Origin: an uncultured Treponema sp.
GTDB taxonomy: Bacteria > Spirochaetota > Spirochaetia > Treponematales > Treponemataceae
Assembly: GCA_937900125.1 (NCBI GenBank)
Contig: CALCEK010000234.1
Coordinates: forward strand, 1-5,897
Length of the DNA: 5,897 nucleotides
Reading direction: 5' to 3'
The position numbers were made by a program, and so were the translations under genes. Shown here one piece after another: positions 5,537 to 5,897 of this stretch; positions within the stretch are counted from its first letter, which is position 1, and every line of letters starts with the position of its first letter. A model generated the notes under the pieces. It saw only the letters and a program-made list of their open reading frames with translations, searched no databases and was not told the DNA's origin.

Positions 5537-5897
5537 TTAGTCGGAAATAGGAAAAAGTAAATCGAGAGAAAAAGTTCCGTTGTCCCAAGAGGCAAAAAGT
5601 GTTCCTCCGTATTTTTCGGCAATCAGTTTTATACTCAAAATTCCAAAACCGTGATAGTCCTTGTCATTTTTTGTAGAAAGTGGAAGTCCGTTCTTAAAAA
5701 CAGGGGACGCAGGGCTGGGATTTTCAATATGCACAGAAAGGCAACCAAATTTTTTTGCCGCTTTTAAGAAAATTATTCGCTCCGCTTTTTCTACATTCAA
5801 AACGGCTTCCATTGCATTGTCAATCGCGTTTCCAAAAAGTGTAAAAATGTCTTCGGTGCGCATAAACGCAAGCAAAGACCCGTCCACCATATAGCGC
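5537..5897 (-). CDS. C-terminal GHKL ATPase domain of a sensor histidine kinase (AgrC-like type), 5'-truncated
   Basis: The frame is open to the window edge, so about 119 visible residues are the end of a longer protein; the first visible methionine is not a credible start. Visible are DGSLLAFM, the N-box FGNAIDNAMEAV around visible residues 21-32 (ATP/Mg2+-binding asparagines), VHIENPSP, then KNDKDYHGFGILSIKLIAEKYGGTL, matching the G-box region of the HATPase_c_5 type found in AgrC-like kinases. The product should phosphorylate a response regulator in the cytoplasm after an N-terminal sensor, not visible here, detects a signal. AgrC-like kinases commonly pair with LytTR regulators, which would have to lie upstream and outside the window. 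It ends 159 bp before the GH51 cluster on the same strand, but a separate promoter there suggests independent transcription. Whether it senses anything related to arabinose cannot be judged. Confidence 0.8.
   Translation of the reverse strand, partial: RYMVDGSLLAFMRTEDIFTLFGNAIDNAMEAVLNVEKAERIIFLKAAKKFGCLSVHIENPSPASPVFKNGLPLSTKNDKDYHGFGILSIKLIAEKYGGTLFASWDNGTFSLDLLFPISD

Noticed and set aside
5459..5549. Repeated 9-mer TCGGAAATA at 5459-5467 and 5541-5549
   Set aside because: It is short, and one copy encodes the kinase C-terminus. Nothing else suggests a duplicated segment or attachment site.
5383..5622. Two 79-codon open frames across the kinase 3' end and the gap before the GH51 cluster
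   Set aside because: They overlap the kinase frame and the GH51 promoter, are rich in low-complexity AT codons, and show no ribosome binding site or recognisable domain.
1..5897. Mobile element, CRISPR array, tRNA or rRNA
   Set aside because: I saw no terminal inverted repeats with a transposase, no spaced identical repeats beyond the pair at 269-314, and no cloverleaf or rRNA-like sequence.

Overview
The window reads as an L-arabinose utilisation locus from an AT-leaning, probably strictly anaerobic, plant-fibre-degrading gut bacterium. The codon use, the GGAGG-type ribosome binding site, the GH51 types, and a small cysteine-rich protein resembling the DUF6171 family suggest a rumen/gut Treponema or a clostridial relative. 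That placement is inference from remembered family patterns, not a database match. The first four bases are GATC, which could mark a cloning or contig edge.

Layout. (1) Positions 1-151 (+) hold the last ~47 codons of a CobW/YjiA-type G3E GTPase, with an in-frame stop at the very edge. (2) Positions 152-401 are a regulatory gap. It has overlapping GC-rich inverted repeats, a perfect 18-bp direct repeat (28-bp period) and a sigma70-like promoter with a 17-bp spacer, ending in a strong ribosome binding site. (3) Positions 402-1923 (+) are araA, L-arabinose isomerase. It is complete in content but its frame changes near 1347-1352, exactly inside a 14-bp near-perfect inverted repeat. (4) Positions 1924-2031 contain two hairpins, the second a bidirectional terminator between convergent genes. 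(5) Positions 5377-2032 (-) are a three-gene cluster: a GH51 alpha-L-arabinofuranosidase (500 aa), a 99-aa four-cysteine-cluster protein whose ATG directly abuts the preceding TAG, and a second, different GH51 enzyme (497 aa). A strong-looking promoter sits so close to the first ATG that the transcript should be leaderless or nearly so. (6) Positions 5537-5897 (-) are the C-terminal ATPase domain of a sensor histidine kinase running off the window.

How the genes fit together. Both GH51 enzymes lack signal peptides, so they should act in the cytoplasm on imported arabino-oligosaccharides and release L-arabinose. AraA then isomerises this to L-ribulose. The next enzymes (AraB, AraD), any transporter and any arabinose regulator are not in the window. 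The two enzyme classes are on opposite strands with separate promoters of similar architecture (TTGCAT/TTGCAA, 17 bp, TATACT/TACAAT). The -12-kb-scale context is not visible, so operon limits beyond the window are unknown.

The most interesting points are the araA frame break inside an inverted repeat, the direct repeats upstream of the araA promoter, the near-leaderless GH51 operon, and the small DUF6171-like protein embedded between two arabinofuranosidases.
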